From Taeniopygia guttata (taxonomy: Eukaryota; Chordata; Aves; Passeriformes; Estrildidae): a stretch of DNA of 64,000 bases. Under the pieces are notes generated by a model. That model worked only from the letters and a program-made list of their open reading frames with translations, was not told where the DNA came from and made no database searches. The translations under genes and the position numbers were made by a program. Below are positions 1 to 14,300 of this stretch, piece by piece; position 1 is the stretch's first letter, and each line of letters starts with the position of its first letter. Location: the NCBI RefSeq assembly GCF_048771995.1, contig NC_133063.1, forward strand, positions 66,397,014 to 66,461,013. Direction: 5' to 3'.

Positions 1-352
1 AAGTGGTGCACAGTGTAGTTGCTCACTACCTGCTGATAAGATGCTGAGGCAATCGCCAAGCAGCCCTTTCTAGCCAGCTGTCCCCAGTTCATATACTGAA
101 CATGATGTTCTGTGGTGGAATATCCCTGTGGCCAGTTCAGGTCAGCTGCTCTAGCTATGGTCCCTCCCATCTTCCTGTGCACCTGCTCACTGCAAAGCAT
201 GGGAAACTGAAAAGTCCTTCACAAAGAGTAAACACTACTCAGCAGCAATGAAAATAGTGTGTTATCAACATTATTCTCCTGCATAATTCAAAATGCAGCA
301 CTGTGACAGCTACTATGAAAAAAAATTAATTCTATCCCTCCTGAAAGTGGAA
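1..352 (-). repeat. 3' LTR of the left ERV, truncated by window edge
   Basis: Aligns by eye with the right-hand LTR. Shared blocks include the stretch giving GTGTGTTATC near 258 and 3857, a 'tgaaaagtcctt' block and a 'cctgctca' block. It lies at the edge, so its outer end and target duplication are not visible. Confidence 0.72.
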
Positions 353-3300
353 TGATATTCACTCTTTATTTTCTGTATCTTTTATGTCATATCCAGGTTC
401 TGTTCTTTGCATCCTGTCTTCTGATACATACGCACGCATCACACACATGTATCAGTGCTTTAGTCTATGGGCCATCTCTCTAAAACGTCTGTTGAGTTCC
501 TTTAGTCCATGACTTTGAGCTCCATCTGTTGTAACAGTCTTTCAGGGCAGAAAAAATGTTGTATCAAGTTGGATTTTGGCATGCTGGAGCCAGTTCTGCT
601 TCTGTCACCACTGCACTTGTTTCACAAAGTTAATTATTCTTTATTGGTCCTGGGTGATTTTTACTGTAATACCTTTGATATGGCAATTGAATGGGACTTG
701 GGTTCTGATCCTCAAATTCAGAATGGTGAAAACAAATGCTGTGAGGTACCCAGTTCAGTGATAGGCATATAACCATATAAGAGACATTATAAAGTGTTAT
801 ATGGCAATTAAGATCATGCAATTTAATTTATTGGCAACTTGCACCCTGTAAGGAATGCAATGGACTTTCCCATCTTCCTGTATTACCTGCTAAGTAGAAA
901 GTGCTTGAGCAAACTCTATTCCACAAATTATTTTGCCTTTTCATGAAGCAGGAATAACCAAGACTATTTCCCTCTGCATGTTTACGCATATTACAGGAAA
1001 TGTATCCCTTTCCATGTGTGGAAGTTTCGATTCTGCTGTGTCAGTCTGACCTTCAGATTCCCTAGTGTTTACTTAACAGGTGACTTCTGTTAAATGTGTG
1101 TCCCAATGTTTGAAGGTCCTGCCACCCACTGCTCCAGGATAAATGGGTAACAGCCTGTTGTATCATTTTATTTTTCTGGAGGCTGACGCATGTCAGAGAA
1201 TGTGATACTCCCACTCAATGCCATGGCCTTTGCCCCAGTTGTCTATGATGCTGTTTAAGAAATTAATCCCACTCCCTCATTTTGGAATTTCTAGGATACT
1301 CTGTCATCTTCTTAAGGTTTTCTTCTTAAGGCCCACTGTTACTGATGGTGGCATGGGGTTCAGGCTATGTTCTCTCCTGTCTAGGTGCTGCTTCCACCAT
1401 TATAAGCACATTACATTTTTCCCTGGAGCTTTGGGGGAGTGTGATATAGTCTATCTGCCCAATCTTCCCATATTTCTTTGTCAGTTGTCATTCTCCATAG
1501 AAGAGAGGCTTTAACTTGACCTGTTTAATTGCAGTGCGTATTTCACATTCATGGATAATCTGTGCAATTGTGTCCATGGTTGAGTCCACCCCTGGATCAT
1601 ATGTCCACATAAAATTAGTCATCCTTGATTGTCTGAGATGTCATGGGTGGACCAAGGTAGAAATCATTTTCCCTTATATTGGCAATTCTGATCCACCTGA
1701 GCTGCTTCAATCTTAGCAGCCTGATGCACTTTCTGGTTGTTCTGATGTTCCTCTATGGCCCATTTCTTGGTTGATCAGTCTCCGTGTAAGGTACTTTGAC
1801 AACCAAGTCCTCCACCTAGACAGCAGGATCTTGTCACAATGTGACAGCTCAGATGGCCTTACCTTTTTGCTGCCAGTTACTCTGCTTTCATCACTGCTAC
1901 CACCCCACAGGGCATTTGCCACTACAGAAGTCAGTATAGAACTAAAATATTGGTCATTTTCTTCGTTCAGCAATGTCTAAAGCCAGCTGGATGGCCTTCA
2001 CTTCTGCAAACTCACTTGATTCACCTTCAGCAACTTGTTGTAGGAGACTTGATCTCTGATGCTTTCTGACAGGATGTGACAGAACAATCAATGTGACAGA
2101 ACAATCAGTATATAAGGCATATTTCTTCTCATTTTCTGGTAATTTATTACACAGTGAGTCCTCTTCAGTATGGGTCACCTCATCTAGTGATATTCCAAAA
2201 TATTTCCAGGCCAGTTCTCGACACTTTCAAGATTCCTGGACAATCTAGTTGGTGCAGTATTTCTGCTGGTGCACCATTGTGGTAGTGACTGGCACCTGTT
2301 ATTCTTCAACAGCTGCACAGCAGAAGGGTCCTCTGAGAAAAAATGCCAGGCAGACAGATGCTTAATTTCCCCTATCTCCAAGGCAGCTGTAGAGAAAGCC
2401 GAATGCTACCCTTTTGGGTCCCTGAAATGTCCTTTTCTGAAATGGTCTGTGTTAAAGATGCAGAGTCTCTGGGCCAGTCAGTGACGTGCTTTGGCCACCC
2501 ATTCCCAATCCGGCTAGTCTCAGCCTCTATTATAGTCAGCTGTTGGGACCTCCCTGCCACTCCAGAACTACAAATGGGTTATTGCCCTCTATAGCATGAT
2601 GGCATTATGGCACTGTGCACTAAGGTTTATTAGAGCCTTATACTCTTGTGGGTTTGACATTCTGGGCTACTGGATCCTCACATTCCAGTGAACTTAACTG
2701 TCTTCTGCCATTGACAGGACGCAGGGCCCTTTAGTGCTGGATATAGAATTTTCCACCCACTTCTTGTGAAAAAGGATTAGAATTCTTTACCACAGAATCA
2801 GGGGTAAGATTAGCCATTCCATTCTGTCTGGGGAATTGCCTACTGGAGACTGGAGCAGCAATTTTCCTGGAAGAATCCACATTTGTGATTGTTTTTCCTT
2901 GCAGTTCATGCCTCGAGGGTGGGGATGGATTTTCCATCTCATTTTCTCATATCCTTTCTGCGGCAACAGAATTTTAAAAACCGTGGTGTGTACCCTTTGT
3001 CCTCTTTTTTGAGCAAAAGAATGCTCTCTTAATAGCTGTGATACTTGTCTGTACAGGTGGGGAGTAGAACCTGTCTCCTTTTTTTTCTGTAACTCCTGGA
3101 GATGTTTTTCATACTTTTTGAACAGATTTTTTCACAACTGAGAGGCAACTTCCATACATGGGAAGAGAGATTTTCTTTGTATTCCCAGAGTTAGCAAACC
3201 ACATCATCCACCGTGGGTACTTCTTCATCTCTCTAGGTCATTAATGCCAATGCACACACGATGATGGTGTGCTACATATACAAGTATCTACCATGTGGAT

Positions 3301-3454
3301 TAAGTGCATTGGGATCTGTATGTGACTGCACATTCTTTGGCTCACAACAAATCATCTCTAGCACAGCTAGCTCCTTCAGGTACTAGACATCTCTCTGTCC
3401 ATGGTGGTCCACTTGCCTGGGTGACATGGAATGTCTTCCTTGAAGGCCTTTCCT

Positions 3455-3952
3455 TCACACTTGACAAGCAACTAAGTGCCACACATCTGCTTGTCCCCCA
3501 CCTTAGTGGAGTGGGGAAGATAATCTGAAAAAAGTGTAAAACCTCTGGATTGAGACAGGAACAGTTTAATAATTGAAATCGAATTAAACAGAAGCATAAT
3601 ATAACAATAATCATAATGGGAAGGGAGACAACAAAACCAGAAAAATGAAACCTAAGAGAGAGAATTGATACACAATGCAGTTGCAGTGATTAGCCCCTCC
3701 CAATTTATGCACTGGTCTTAACAATGTGGTATGGAATATTTCTTTGGTCAGTTCTCTTGGCTGTATCTTGTCCCCAGCTTCTTGTGCACCTGCTCATTCA
3801 GCATAAGGAAGTGAAAAGTCCTTGAATTAGAGTAAGTCCCCATTCAGCACAATTAAAACGTCAGTGTGTTATCTCATACTAAATTCCAGACAGAGCACTG
3901 TATGAGCTGTTAGAAAGAAAAGTAACTCTGAAATCCCTGAAAGCAGGACAAA
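3455..3952 (-). repeat. 5' LTR of the left ERV
   Basis: On the minus strand it begins TGTCCTGCTTTCAGG at about 3952. It runs through a polyadenylation-like ATTAAA region near 3565 to about 3455. Both the start and the region around ATTAAA match the avian LTR type I recall. The inner boundary is approximate. Confidence 0.68.
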
Positions 3953-4012
3953 TGGTTGTTTTATTAAGGTACTAAATTATCCTTCTCTGTTTACTCTTTT
4001 AAATCTTCACAG

Positions 4013-7000
4013 CAGAAACCTCAAAGAAGGAAAATAAGAGTTTGCAAGCGGAGGACAATTTTTGTCAATCTGCAGTATCTGAAGCAGATGGACCAAGGAC
4101 TGAGGTAGAAACACAACTAAGTGTGGGTACACAGTCTGTTGCCTCTTTTTTTGAGTGTATTGTTACTGGAAAAACAGTTATGAGAAATAATTTTTGCCCA
4201 TATCATTACACATTAATTTGTCATAATGTATATAAAAGATAAATAGCTTTGTTACTTTGTGTGGATGTAATGCTTCCCAGTAATGTAATGCTAATGTCTA
4301 AGATGGGTTGGTAGTTTCTTTGTTTTGGTTTGTTTGTTTTTTGGTTTGTTTTTGGTTTGGTTTTTGGTTTTGGCTTTTTTGTTGTTTTTTTTCTGGGCAG
4401 GTAGATTTTCCCCATGCATATAAAGAGTCTGTGCCACAGATGTCAGGGTCTGCAATTTGAGCCGTTTACCAGCAGATTACATAAAGGAGAGTATTTCAAC
4501 TGCCTCTGAGATTAAGCTGTTTAGAGAGTTTTTAGAAGTCCATATCTATGTCACAGTTCAATACGATGGCTGATGTTAAGTTTGCATGGAGAGTTAGACA
4601 TACAAAAAGACTTCAGCTTTCTTTGCATGTATTTGACACATGCAAAATTTGATACAGCAACCAGATTACAGCTGCTCATGGACATGTGGTCATGAACATG
4701 TTTGGGTCATTAAATATTATGAAGCTCTTCCTTTATTTCATTTGTGTTCTGAAGCCACACAGAATGTGCTTGACAATCATTCATAGCTCCAAATACCATC
4801 AGCATGGATTTGCATGCTTTAAGGTCCGTCTGTGTTATTGGCACAACCATGCTTTCATAGAGGTCAGTGCTTTAATTAAAAATGGGAAATACTGGCTAAA
4901 TCAATACTCTCAGATATTAATATTTAAACTTTAGATTTGGAATTTAAGTCAAGTTTTCCCAGTTGAGAAAATTAGTATTTCCCAAAGCAAAATTGACAGA
5001 CAAATAGTGATGTTTTTAATCTCTCAGTGACTGGAAGCAATAACTCTTAGTTGCCTTTAATTTATAACAGTGTCTCTACCCTCATCTCAGAGTTTTAGAT
5101 AGATTCCAATAATGATCATATCAGTAAAATTATCTAAAAACTTACACATTTTGGTTATAGATCGATATGGATATACCTGGAGAAAATAGAAGACTGATAG
5201 TCATTCTTTTGATTTTTGTTGCTGTGAATTAAGAAGTCAAGCCCTGCTTCTTGCCTATTTCCAGAGGAAAAGACAGTAGATACCAAAGTGCTCCAACTCC
5301 TCATAGCTTGGCAAAACAGCTGGCAGCTCTAAATTGGCATCTGCACTATCTATAAGCAGTTCTGCAATGGTTTGAAAATTGTTGGATCACCTAAGGAGAT
5401 AAAAATCCTCACCTTCCCCCAAACCATGAAAAAACATCTCCACACTTTAATTTTCACCTTTCACTTAGTGCATTTTGTGCATTTTGATTCTAGAATAATT
5501 TATTGTTAGTTTACGAATTCTTACTTATTTAGTACTCACTTGAAACTACTTGAAATAGCCAAATGTAGACATGGCCACCTTTTGCTAGCCTTCTTCCACA
5601 GTATTGGAAGTGAGACTGGAAGAGTGGACCAGGATGCTGGTAATTGGTGTTCCAGATTATTACTAGCAACAAAGAAAAAACAATGTGCATATTTTTATTT
5701 TAATGTGTACAGCTTGTACTCACTTTATTGTATTAAGTGCTGAATCCTTGGCTAACTTGCAGAAAATAATTAAGGTATTAATTAAGGTATTGGGATGGTG
5801 TGGAGAACCAGGAGACAAAAGAAGCTCTAGGGAGAGGGAGCTAAGCAGCCTCTTTGCTGACTGTGCATGTAAACTGCATTATTGACGAATAACTGAGTTC
5901 TGGCTTTTCTTGTTTTTTACATGGGTTGCCATATTTTGTTGGATGTTATGATAAAAATAAAACTATAGAATAGGATACAAGTATTAAAATAAGACTTTGC
6001 AATTAAATTTTGCCAGCCATTGCAGTGTAGTCCCTTGGGTTTATACAGAAAGGGGAAACAAACAGAAAGAGGCTCCTATAATTGAATTGTATGGACACTT
6101 GTTATAAGCAGAACTGTTAGGAAAACATCTTGGTAGTATTGTCTATAGTGACAGGTCACTTTCAAATCTTGTCTTCTACATTGAGGCCAGAAATAAAACA
6201 CAGAAAAGCTAGTCATCCATGACATAAAGGTAACTTTAAAAAAATGTTAATTTTTTTAACAGACAGAAGACCTAGCTATATATTAAGAATTATTTTAGCC
6301 ATTTTTTTGTAGGATCATTGCTATGAAATAGTGCTTTAGAAAGGTGCAACCATAGGTGGGATGATGAAGGTAGTTTAGTAAATTCAGAAAATATTAGAAT
6401 AACATTAACTTTGCTTTTTTTCCACAGTCTGACTCTCAAAAAGGTAAAGAATCAACAGATGTCCATGCAAGCACATCTGAAGGTAAAAATAACCTTGATT
6501 ATCAGTGTTACAATTACTCTAAATGGATAGTTTTGCAGGCTATTTTGCAGCTTTCCATTTTATTTCATTCATCTGTAAAATGATATAAAACCATGCTTTC
6601 CTCTAAGGTGCTGAGATTCAATCATATACCTTTTAGAGGAATTCAGATAAAATTGTTATGAGTCTTGGTAAAGGTACTATTCAGAAAAAAAGTACCACAA
6701 CGAAATGCTGTTTTAGTGGCACTCAATTTCTTTCATGAACTATTTTGGGTGGGGAGGTCATATGTAGATCTTAGACTGAATTTGTTCAATTGAATTTTTT
6801 TGTGTTGTTCTCCTAAGACCCTAATGCAACTCATGTTTCCATCTGGACACGAAGCAGTCATTTGAAACGTCAGAGGCTAAATAAAAATAGACAGGAACCT
6901 GGACTTGAAACTCTCCAACGAGATGAGGAAAATGCTCTTCAAATGTCCAAAAGCAGGTACCAGGAGCCCATTTTTACTGACTTCTTATTTTCTTGTTTGG

Positions 7001-10000
7001 GCAGCCATGAACTACATTAGTGTCTCAGGGTGTGCAACTGGTATTTCTTCTCCTTTCTCCCTACTCTGTTTGCTTGGTTTTAAAATTACTAAATTAAAGT
7101 CTAATGCAAGCTGGGAAGAAAGAAAAGTGAGACATCATTTGAAGAGTGATTGCACCAAAATGTAGTAGCTGTGAAAGCTCAGTAGAAACTAGAAATAATA
7201 GGAAAAAAATAAAGGATGAGAATTTTAACTGAATCTGTACAAGGGTAAAAATATTTGTATTCACAGCACAGTTTCTTGAGATAATATATCTGGACTTGCA
7301 TCTATAATACTCTGTGTGGTCTTTGAGGAGGTATCCCTTCCCCATTTCTTGTTACAGTTGATATATTGCAGTAAAATATAGTCTGACTGTTCAGCTGGGG
7401 AGCTGGTTACTGCTTGTCAGCTAATAAGTGTTATAGGGAGCCATGTCTTCAAGAGAAAGCCCTTTGCTCAGTTAGTATTTTAAACCATAATATCTGATCT
7501 AATGTCCTGAAAAGAACCCAAAACCATTTCCAGTTTGCATGGTGTTAACCTGTGTAACAACCATCAGCTGTGGATGTGAAGAGTAGTATGACTTGTGTGC
7601 CATATCAGTGCTTATAGGACAGGGCTTGGAGTAATAATTTGTACTGGCTTTCCATTCAGAATATCTATTTTAAGTAAATAAGCCTCTTTTGACAAACTGA
7701 AGATAACTGGATTAATTTTTAGGAAAGCACTCAAGCTTGTGACATAGGCCTTCTTTAAATAGAATTAGTTGTGAGGATTTTCTTTGTGCAGTTGGGGCTT
7801 TCCACTAGGTGGTGCCTAATTTTTGTGTTTAAATTGCTCTGTGGAATTACAAATATTGTATTGCTGTGCTGCACTGTCAGTGCACTGCCCTAAGCTGGTT
7901 CAAACAGGTCAAGTGGCGCACTTGATGCAGCCACAGCTTTAAGAAACACTGTTACTTCTAATAATTGGCTAGTTAGTATGTGAGAGGACTAACCTGCTAC
8001 TGAATGTCAAATTTTGGGCCTTGCAAAATTAAGGCAATGAGATAGTGCTATTACACAAGATCTGTTACATGGTGTTTTTGAGCAGAGCTAAGAGGAATGC
8101 TAAAATGAAGGCCTCAGAACACCATATGAGCTTGGTATTTTCTTTCCATGCACACCAACAAATGAAACAGGTCTTCTGTTGTGCACTTTCCTATGGAGTC
8201 CTACTTTTATCTCAAGACTGGCATGTAGGATAAAACCCTCCAGTACTGCCTTTACTTGTGAGATCACAAAGTAGACTCCTGTGACTCTATTGTATGCACT
8301 CTTTTCTTTGCTTGTATGTATGTAACAGTTATCTAAACTTTATCATCTCAAAAATGAGAACTGAAAATTTGAGGTACTGTTACTACCTTGCAGTAGTGGG
8401 GCAGTGCATCAGGGCTTCATCTTTAGATATTTGCTAATGTAACCTCTAGCTGATGGCAACTTACTCACCCATGATGTGTTTATTGCCTTGAGTTTTATTG
8501 CCTTTCCAGTTGTGGTCTTTGTAATATCTATATTTTCAGTGATTATACGAATACAGTTGTTTTCATAATTCTATTATTTGAAACTGTTTCTACAGTGGGG
8601 ATGGAGGAAAAAGAAGTTGCTGCTTTTCTTAACCCTTTGAAGCTTTCAAATATGTAATGCATCACCATTTTAAATTTCTAAATTTAAAATAACAAACTTA
8701 AAGAAATTACTTATTTCTTTCCCATAAGATGGAAGTGAGACAGATATAATTTTATAATTGCCAAAGTAGTTTTCCTAGTTGTTACTATTTTTTTCCTAAT
8801 GAGGAGTTAGCCATTTTTAGATGCATTTAGGTTTTTTGATTTGTATTTCCTATGACCAGCATACACTACATAATTGGTCATGAAAGAATTTCCCTGCTGA
8901 GATCACCAAAATTATGTATTAATCTAAAAGATATATCTTAATACCTGCTACAGGCCGGAACTTCTTGCCCACAAATCTGAAAGCTCTGAAGACTTAGTAG
9001 AAGTGCCTAAGGAGGATACTGTTGATAAGGATGAGGAAGTAATTGATGAAAATGTGGACCAATCTGTATTAGAAGCGGAAATGCATGTATCACCCTCTGA
9101 GAAACAAAGTGAGATGGAGGTGAGCTGGAGGGGATTGCAATAGCAAATAAGCTTGGAATACAGCTACAGTTTCTGTTAAATATAGTCCTTGCTACCTTGC
9201 TCCATGTGATTCTCAGCTCTTTGATTTTTTGCACCAGTACTTCATTAAGAAGTGTATCTGAGAAGTTAAGGCTAGTACAGAATTAGTTTCAGGGAATATT
9301 TTGTACATATTTTGAACAATAGAGTTTATAGGATCTTCAGTAAGATGACTTTCTAGCTTGTGTACCATCCTGATTTTCTTCATTGATTTCTCCTAATAAG
9401 AAATTCCAGACAACTGGGATAAGGTCAGGATCTGACCCAGTATCTCTGATTTAAAAAAAAATGTTTGAAGACATCAGTACCTGGTATGCTCCAGTGACTT
9501 CTATTGGCTCATTTTACTTCTCTACTTAAAACTTACCTGTTGGATTTAAACATCAATTCTAAATACAGCTTTTAGCTTCACCTTGTTAGCAACATGAATT
9601 TAAATTTCTGAATATTCTTTGTTCCTAGCATTGCTAGGCACAAAGAATATTCAGAAATTTAAGAACATAAAGGGTTTTATGTTCTTAGTGATGGATGAGA
9701 AAGTGGGTGTTACGCATGTTGGGTTCAAGGAATGGCTGCAGGAGGCATAAAAGATGCATTGAAAACCTCTTGTCTTGGTTACTGACTGTAAGCTTTAGTG
9801 CAGGTGACAACAACAAACTAATACTCTGGCTAAGTTAGCGAATCTGCATTAGGTTCTGCCTTCTTAGCACACAATTCTAGATATCTGAGCTATCTGCTTC
9901 TCACATTAAGCTGCAAATTTAGATCCCATGTACATCCATTAATGCTGGGGAACAATGGCTGGGTGTAATTTTGACTTACAAATAGTGTTTTGTGTTTTTT

Positions 10001-11313
10001 TTTAGGAAATGCCCTCAGAACCCCTTAATGGTGAGGTAGCAGAAGAAACTGGTAAGGCCTCACTCATGGCTGAAGGGGAGACAGTAAATGAAGTTCCAAG
10101 TGGTGAATCAAAATTGCTGTCTGAGAATCAAGGAAAAGAACCAGTAATGCCATTCATTCCATTGACCCTTGATGCTCCAGCAAAACCCCCAGAGGACACT
10201 GAATCAGAGAAGGTGAGGGAACTGAAACAAAATGTGAAGTCATTTTTACTTCAAAGTGTATTTATATTGCAGGGATTTTTTCTTTTGTTAACTAACAGAA
10301 AGTAGCCCCTAACTTTGTATGAAATTATTGGGAGAAGTGATTATTAGGCCAGATGATGTAAATCCATAAGGAGAATACACTAACATTAAACTAATTAACT
10401 ACTGCTAAAACGCCTTTGCTTTCAGAATACAGGTTTTACTGTTTTCTTATTTATAGAGCAAAAGCAGATTATATGCTAGCAATTGTATATGTCTAAATTA
10501 TTTTTTTCTTGTGATTATTATCAGAGTGCTTTTTCTGTACCTCAAATTATTCAACTCTTTTGAACAATTTGAAAATCAGGGAGTAACTCTGGATATGAAA
10601 TGCAGGTTACAAAATAGTCTTGTGCTAGAAGAAGGACTGTTTAGTCAAGTTACGTGTGTAGAATTAAAAACCTGCTGAATGCCAAACTATCCTCTGAGGT
10701 TAATAGCTAGGGGCAGTAGTTGTTCAGTGTATTTTACCTTCAACGAATTGCCCTTTTGATTGTTTTCATCCACCCATAGATTTTAAATGAAAATGATTCA
10801 GAAATGCTGACTGAAGAAGTTACATCAGTAGAGAAGGAGGGCACTGAAGAACAACAAGAATCTGAAAAGGCCAGCACTGAAAATGCAGCTTCTTCTGCAT
10901 CAAAGGAAGAGCTATCTGACAATGGCCTGCCCAACTCTGTAGTAACTGAAGCAGCAGAAGAATCTGTTTCTGAAAACCTCCCTTCCTCATTAGAAGATCA
11001 AAATGAGGAAGCAGGGCACAACTCGCAGGAGGCCCCTGCCGCCTTGAGTCAGAGCTCCTTGGTAATGGTAGAACTTGAAGGTGTTTCTTTTCAGCAGCCT
11101 TCTGGGCAGGAAGCACAGAAGAACCAGCTGGAAGAGCCCTCAGAGGAGTCTACAGAGCAGACAGATCATTACACGCAGACAGTGGCAGAGCGGGCTGCTG
11201 ACAGCAGCTCTGAGGAAGCAGAAATTGAGGTACCCATTGTAGATCGGAGAAACTTGCGAAGAAAGGCTAAAGGCTACAAAGGTCCACCCAAGAAAAAAGG
11301 GAAGCCAGCTTAA
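4013..11313 (+). CDS. FAM169A: FAM169A (SLAP75), C-terminal 396 aa; 5' exons lie outside the window
   Basis: Soluble lamin-associated protein of 75 kDa, a nuclear envelope or nucleoplasmic protein. Coding exons are 4013-4104, 6428-6482, 6818-6956, 8954-9119, 10006-10212 and 10780-11313 (stop TAA 11311). Each has AG/GT borders, and the phases join to one 397-codon frame. Recognition rests on collinear matches to the human C-terminal half: an ASTSE block, a WTRSSHLKRQR basic block, an acidic Ser/Glu-rich middle, SEML, SVSENLPSSLEDQ and the terminal basic tail RRNLRRKAKGYKGPPKKKGK. The acetyltransferase-like N-terminal half is upstream of the window. The large last exon (178 codons) is low complexity and acidic before the Lys-rich end, as in the family. 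The first donor (gtagaa) is weak. The exon before 4013 was not found here, and the left part of that intron is ERV. Confidence 0.93.
4318..4395 (+). repeat. T/G-rich simple repeat (TTTGG/GTTTT type)
   Basis: Low-complexity tract of GTTTG, GTTTTTGG and similar units in the FAM169A intron after exon 4013-4104. Confidence 0.8.
9600..9662. repeat. Near-perfect 63-bp palindrome in a FAM169A intron
   Basis: Two 31-base arms (9600-9630 and 9632-9662) are centred on 9631. They pair throughout except for one mismatch (9623 against 9639). The centre reads CCTAGCATTGCTAGG. Origin unknown. Confidence 0.9.
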
Positions 11314-14300
11314 AAATCAAATAGTGGTAATTTATCTATTTATAACAAGGCTATTTTGTGTAAAACATTAAGGTGTTACTGCCATATCTGGCACAGGACA
11401 CACGTGCTTAAAATTCTGGACTGGATTTCCTCTTGGGTTCATCACCTTTCCTCAAGTTTTGATTTGTTTTTAAATTTAACCACTAGAATTTGAACTTCTT
11501 CATAGTATGAAAGTAAATAGCCAGTCTCCTCCCTTCATAAAGGATACATCATGAATAAATACAGTTGTGCTATTAAAGGGAATAGTTTCTATCTTTGAGG
11601 TGGTAGTCATGGAAGAAAAATGCAGTGTGAAATCCTGACCCTGTCAAGGTCCCTTAAATTGCTATAGACTTCCTTGTCACTGGACAAAACTCGAGATAAT
11701 TTTTTTTTAATAACTTTGTGTTCTCTACTGTGGAGAAAAGCAGAACAAGAAAAAACTTCATTGTTTCTTGTTCTCTTCCCCACAGACTAAGAGATAAAAG
11801 AATGTAAGATTTTTCATTCTAGGTTGCAAAATGTACAAGAAGGTGTAGCTCAGTAGATCAATGCAACATGAGCAGCACTTGTCTTTCATGAGAATCACTT
11901 GAAACAGCTGAATCAGTAGAATGCAGTGCAGTGTCTGCCACAGCACTTCCTGCTAATGGATTTCTTGAGCAAAGATTAAGAGTTGCCTACACAGTAAACT
12001 ATTTGTATCTCCTGAAGCAAGCATTTTGGTAAGCCCAAGTTTTTCCAAAGTGTATGGAATGGAGTCTCTGTATGCATCATTTGAACTGCCTTCCTAACTA
12101 CTTGCATGTGTTGAGTGGATAGCTGCTTCCTTGTTGCATTACAGGAAAAGGATATGACAACTCTTGATCTTGTTTTGGTCTGAATAGAAGCGGTTCTTTG
12201 TGTTTTCCAAATACTTGGCTGGTGCTGTGGGGGAACTACTAAAATGGTATGTCTTCCCAGGTGTGTGACTCTTGTGAGCACTGACATTCCAGGTGGTTGT
12301 GATATTCATTAGTGTATTAGGTATTTCAGCAAATGCTTGTTTGCCAAACTTCTATGCCTTTAGGAGTTAGTGGGTGATACCTTGCAAATACTTTTGATTC
12401 CCACTTTTGTTTTCTAACTTGAGTGTGATTTCTGGGATGACAGCTTTCCAGCTGATGACTTTTCTTAAAAGCAGCAACCAAAATTCACCATATGCCAACA
12501 GGATACAGTCTGGAATAAACCCAGACTTTCATGCTCATTTCCCCTCTGAGGTTCTCTTGGCAAACTGCGTATTTAACTTGTCAAACATACCTAAGTTAGC
12601 CGTAGTTGGCTGTGTGTTTCTTTCCAATAAATGTGAGTCCTTTTGTAGTGGGCTAAAGACTCAGAAATAAAAGAATACTCATTCTGAGAACAGAAGATTA
12701 TACCACCCTTGATCCTGCATATGCCTTTTCCAAGATACGTGAACTAGTCTTTTGCAGTGTCTCAAAAACAGAATACAAGGTTCACTTGAATAGTTGAAAT
12801 GCTGTCTTAACTTTTATCCCTTTATGAATTTAATGTAAGAATCTGGTTTTGGATTTTTATGCTTATAAAGTTTAACTCTATGTATTATTTTAACTATATA
12901 AGACACATTCATATTATTATTTTTCAGGTGATAAAGTACCATGCTCCTTTTTAATCTCTTAAGGGAAACTTATAGAAAAAAAAGGGCAATTTTAAAGAAG
13001 TGTGTGTGTTACCTTTAGATTCAGGGTGTGTGAGATCACTGAGTTCAATTTGAGTTTCTTGAACTATTGCATGTAGCTATAGTATCTTATCAATGTATAT
13101 ACAGATACTCCTTATGAACACCATGACTGATAAATATTCAAGATCTTTCCTGATTGCGTGTAAACATATTCAAGTGAACCTTAAACATTTCTCAAACTCA
13201 TAAAGCTTTTTATATAAAGCATATAAGAGAAAACTTTTGTTATTTTCTGTATGGTTTCTCTTTTATTGCTGAGATTAATGGTTTAAAAAAAAAAGAAGTG
13301 ACTAGAAAACACATCTATTGCATTGCTAAGAATGGGTGTTTTTGAGGATATTGGTGGCCTAAAATAGAATGGTTGTATACAGTATACTGCAACTCATCTT
13401 CCCTTTTAGGGCAGGCTTTACTGAAGATTCCTCTTCTGAGTCCTTCAATTGATACAAATGCATCCACTTTGAAAAAGTTTAGGATTCTTTAATTTATGAA
13501 CTCCAGTAATTTCAATTACTTCTAGGTGGATTTTTGATATGTATGTTCACTTATATTCCCAGTGAGGTTGGAAAACTGATCATGAGAAGGTAATTTCACT
13601 CACCTGGCTTTTACTTTTCATGGCTGAGTTGGAATGATTTCAATTAGTGTCTTTCTTTTGAGATGTTTGCAGCATAAATACATAAATATTATAAGATTAT
13701 TACATAAGGATAGTTTTGGTTTCTACTGAGAACAATAAAATCTCTGATCTCATTTCAGTGAGTCAGTTTTAAATACTGAATTTGAATTCACATGTTACAA
13801 GTATACCCTTGAGTAGATATCTTTATAAATCTGGGGTGCCTGGGATAATACCTGATGAGCAGACTTTTACAAACAGAATGTGGGCAGTTGTGGTACAATT
13901 AGCAATTCCAATAACCAGTACAGTCATGAAAAACTAGTCATGAAAACAAGTCATGTTCTAACAGTGAACCAAAGGACACATTTTGTTTCTACAACAACTT
14001 CTTTGGCATCAATCTTTTTCCAGTAAATGCAGTGTAGCAAAATCAAAATTCTGACTTTAAGTAATAGTATTTATTGCTGACTGTCCCACAGGATCAGTAA
14101 TTCAATACCTTATTAATTCTGTTACACTTATGTAAGGAAATATGTTTGACAACTATATTGACTGGAGTGCTTTACCTTGGGGACTTTTAACTGTCTTATT
14201 AACATCAAACTCTTAAACAATTTTAAAGATCCTATTGCACCAGCAACAAAAGATTAAAAGATCAACTTTATACAAGTTTGTACCAAATGTTATTAAAACT

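Larger units (their letters stand above)
1..3952 (-). mobile_element. Broken endogenous retrovirus, ERV-L-like, antisense to FAM169A
   Basis: Fossil LTR retroelement read on the minus strand. Two diverged copies of the same LTR bracket about 3.1 kb of internal sequence. The 5' LTR is on the right (about 3455-3952) and the 3' LTR on the left, cut by the window start. Recognisable parts are an RNase H stretch (about 1954-2178) and an integrase zinc-binding-like stretch (about 1500-1720). The gag and reverse transcriptase regions are largely missing or unrecognisable. It is clearly broken, with many breaks. The LTR start resembles the avian type beginning TGTCCTGGTTTCAG. Substantial divergence between the LTRs indicates an old insertion. 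It probably sits in a FAM169A intron. ERV-L assignment is from memory of avian LTRs, not a search. Confidence 0.8.

Noticed and set aside
1954-2178. RNase H-like frame as a host gene
   Set aside because: It lies between two LTRs with integrase remnants and is part of a broken ERV.
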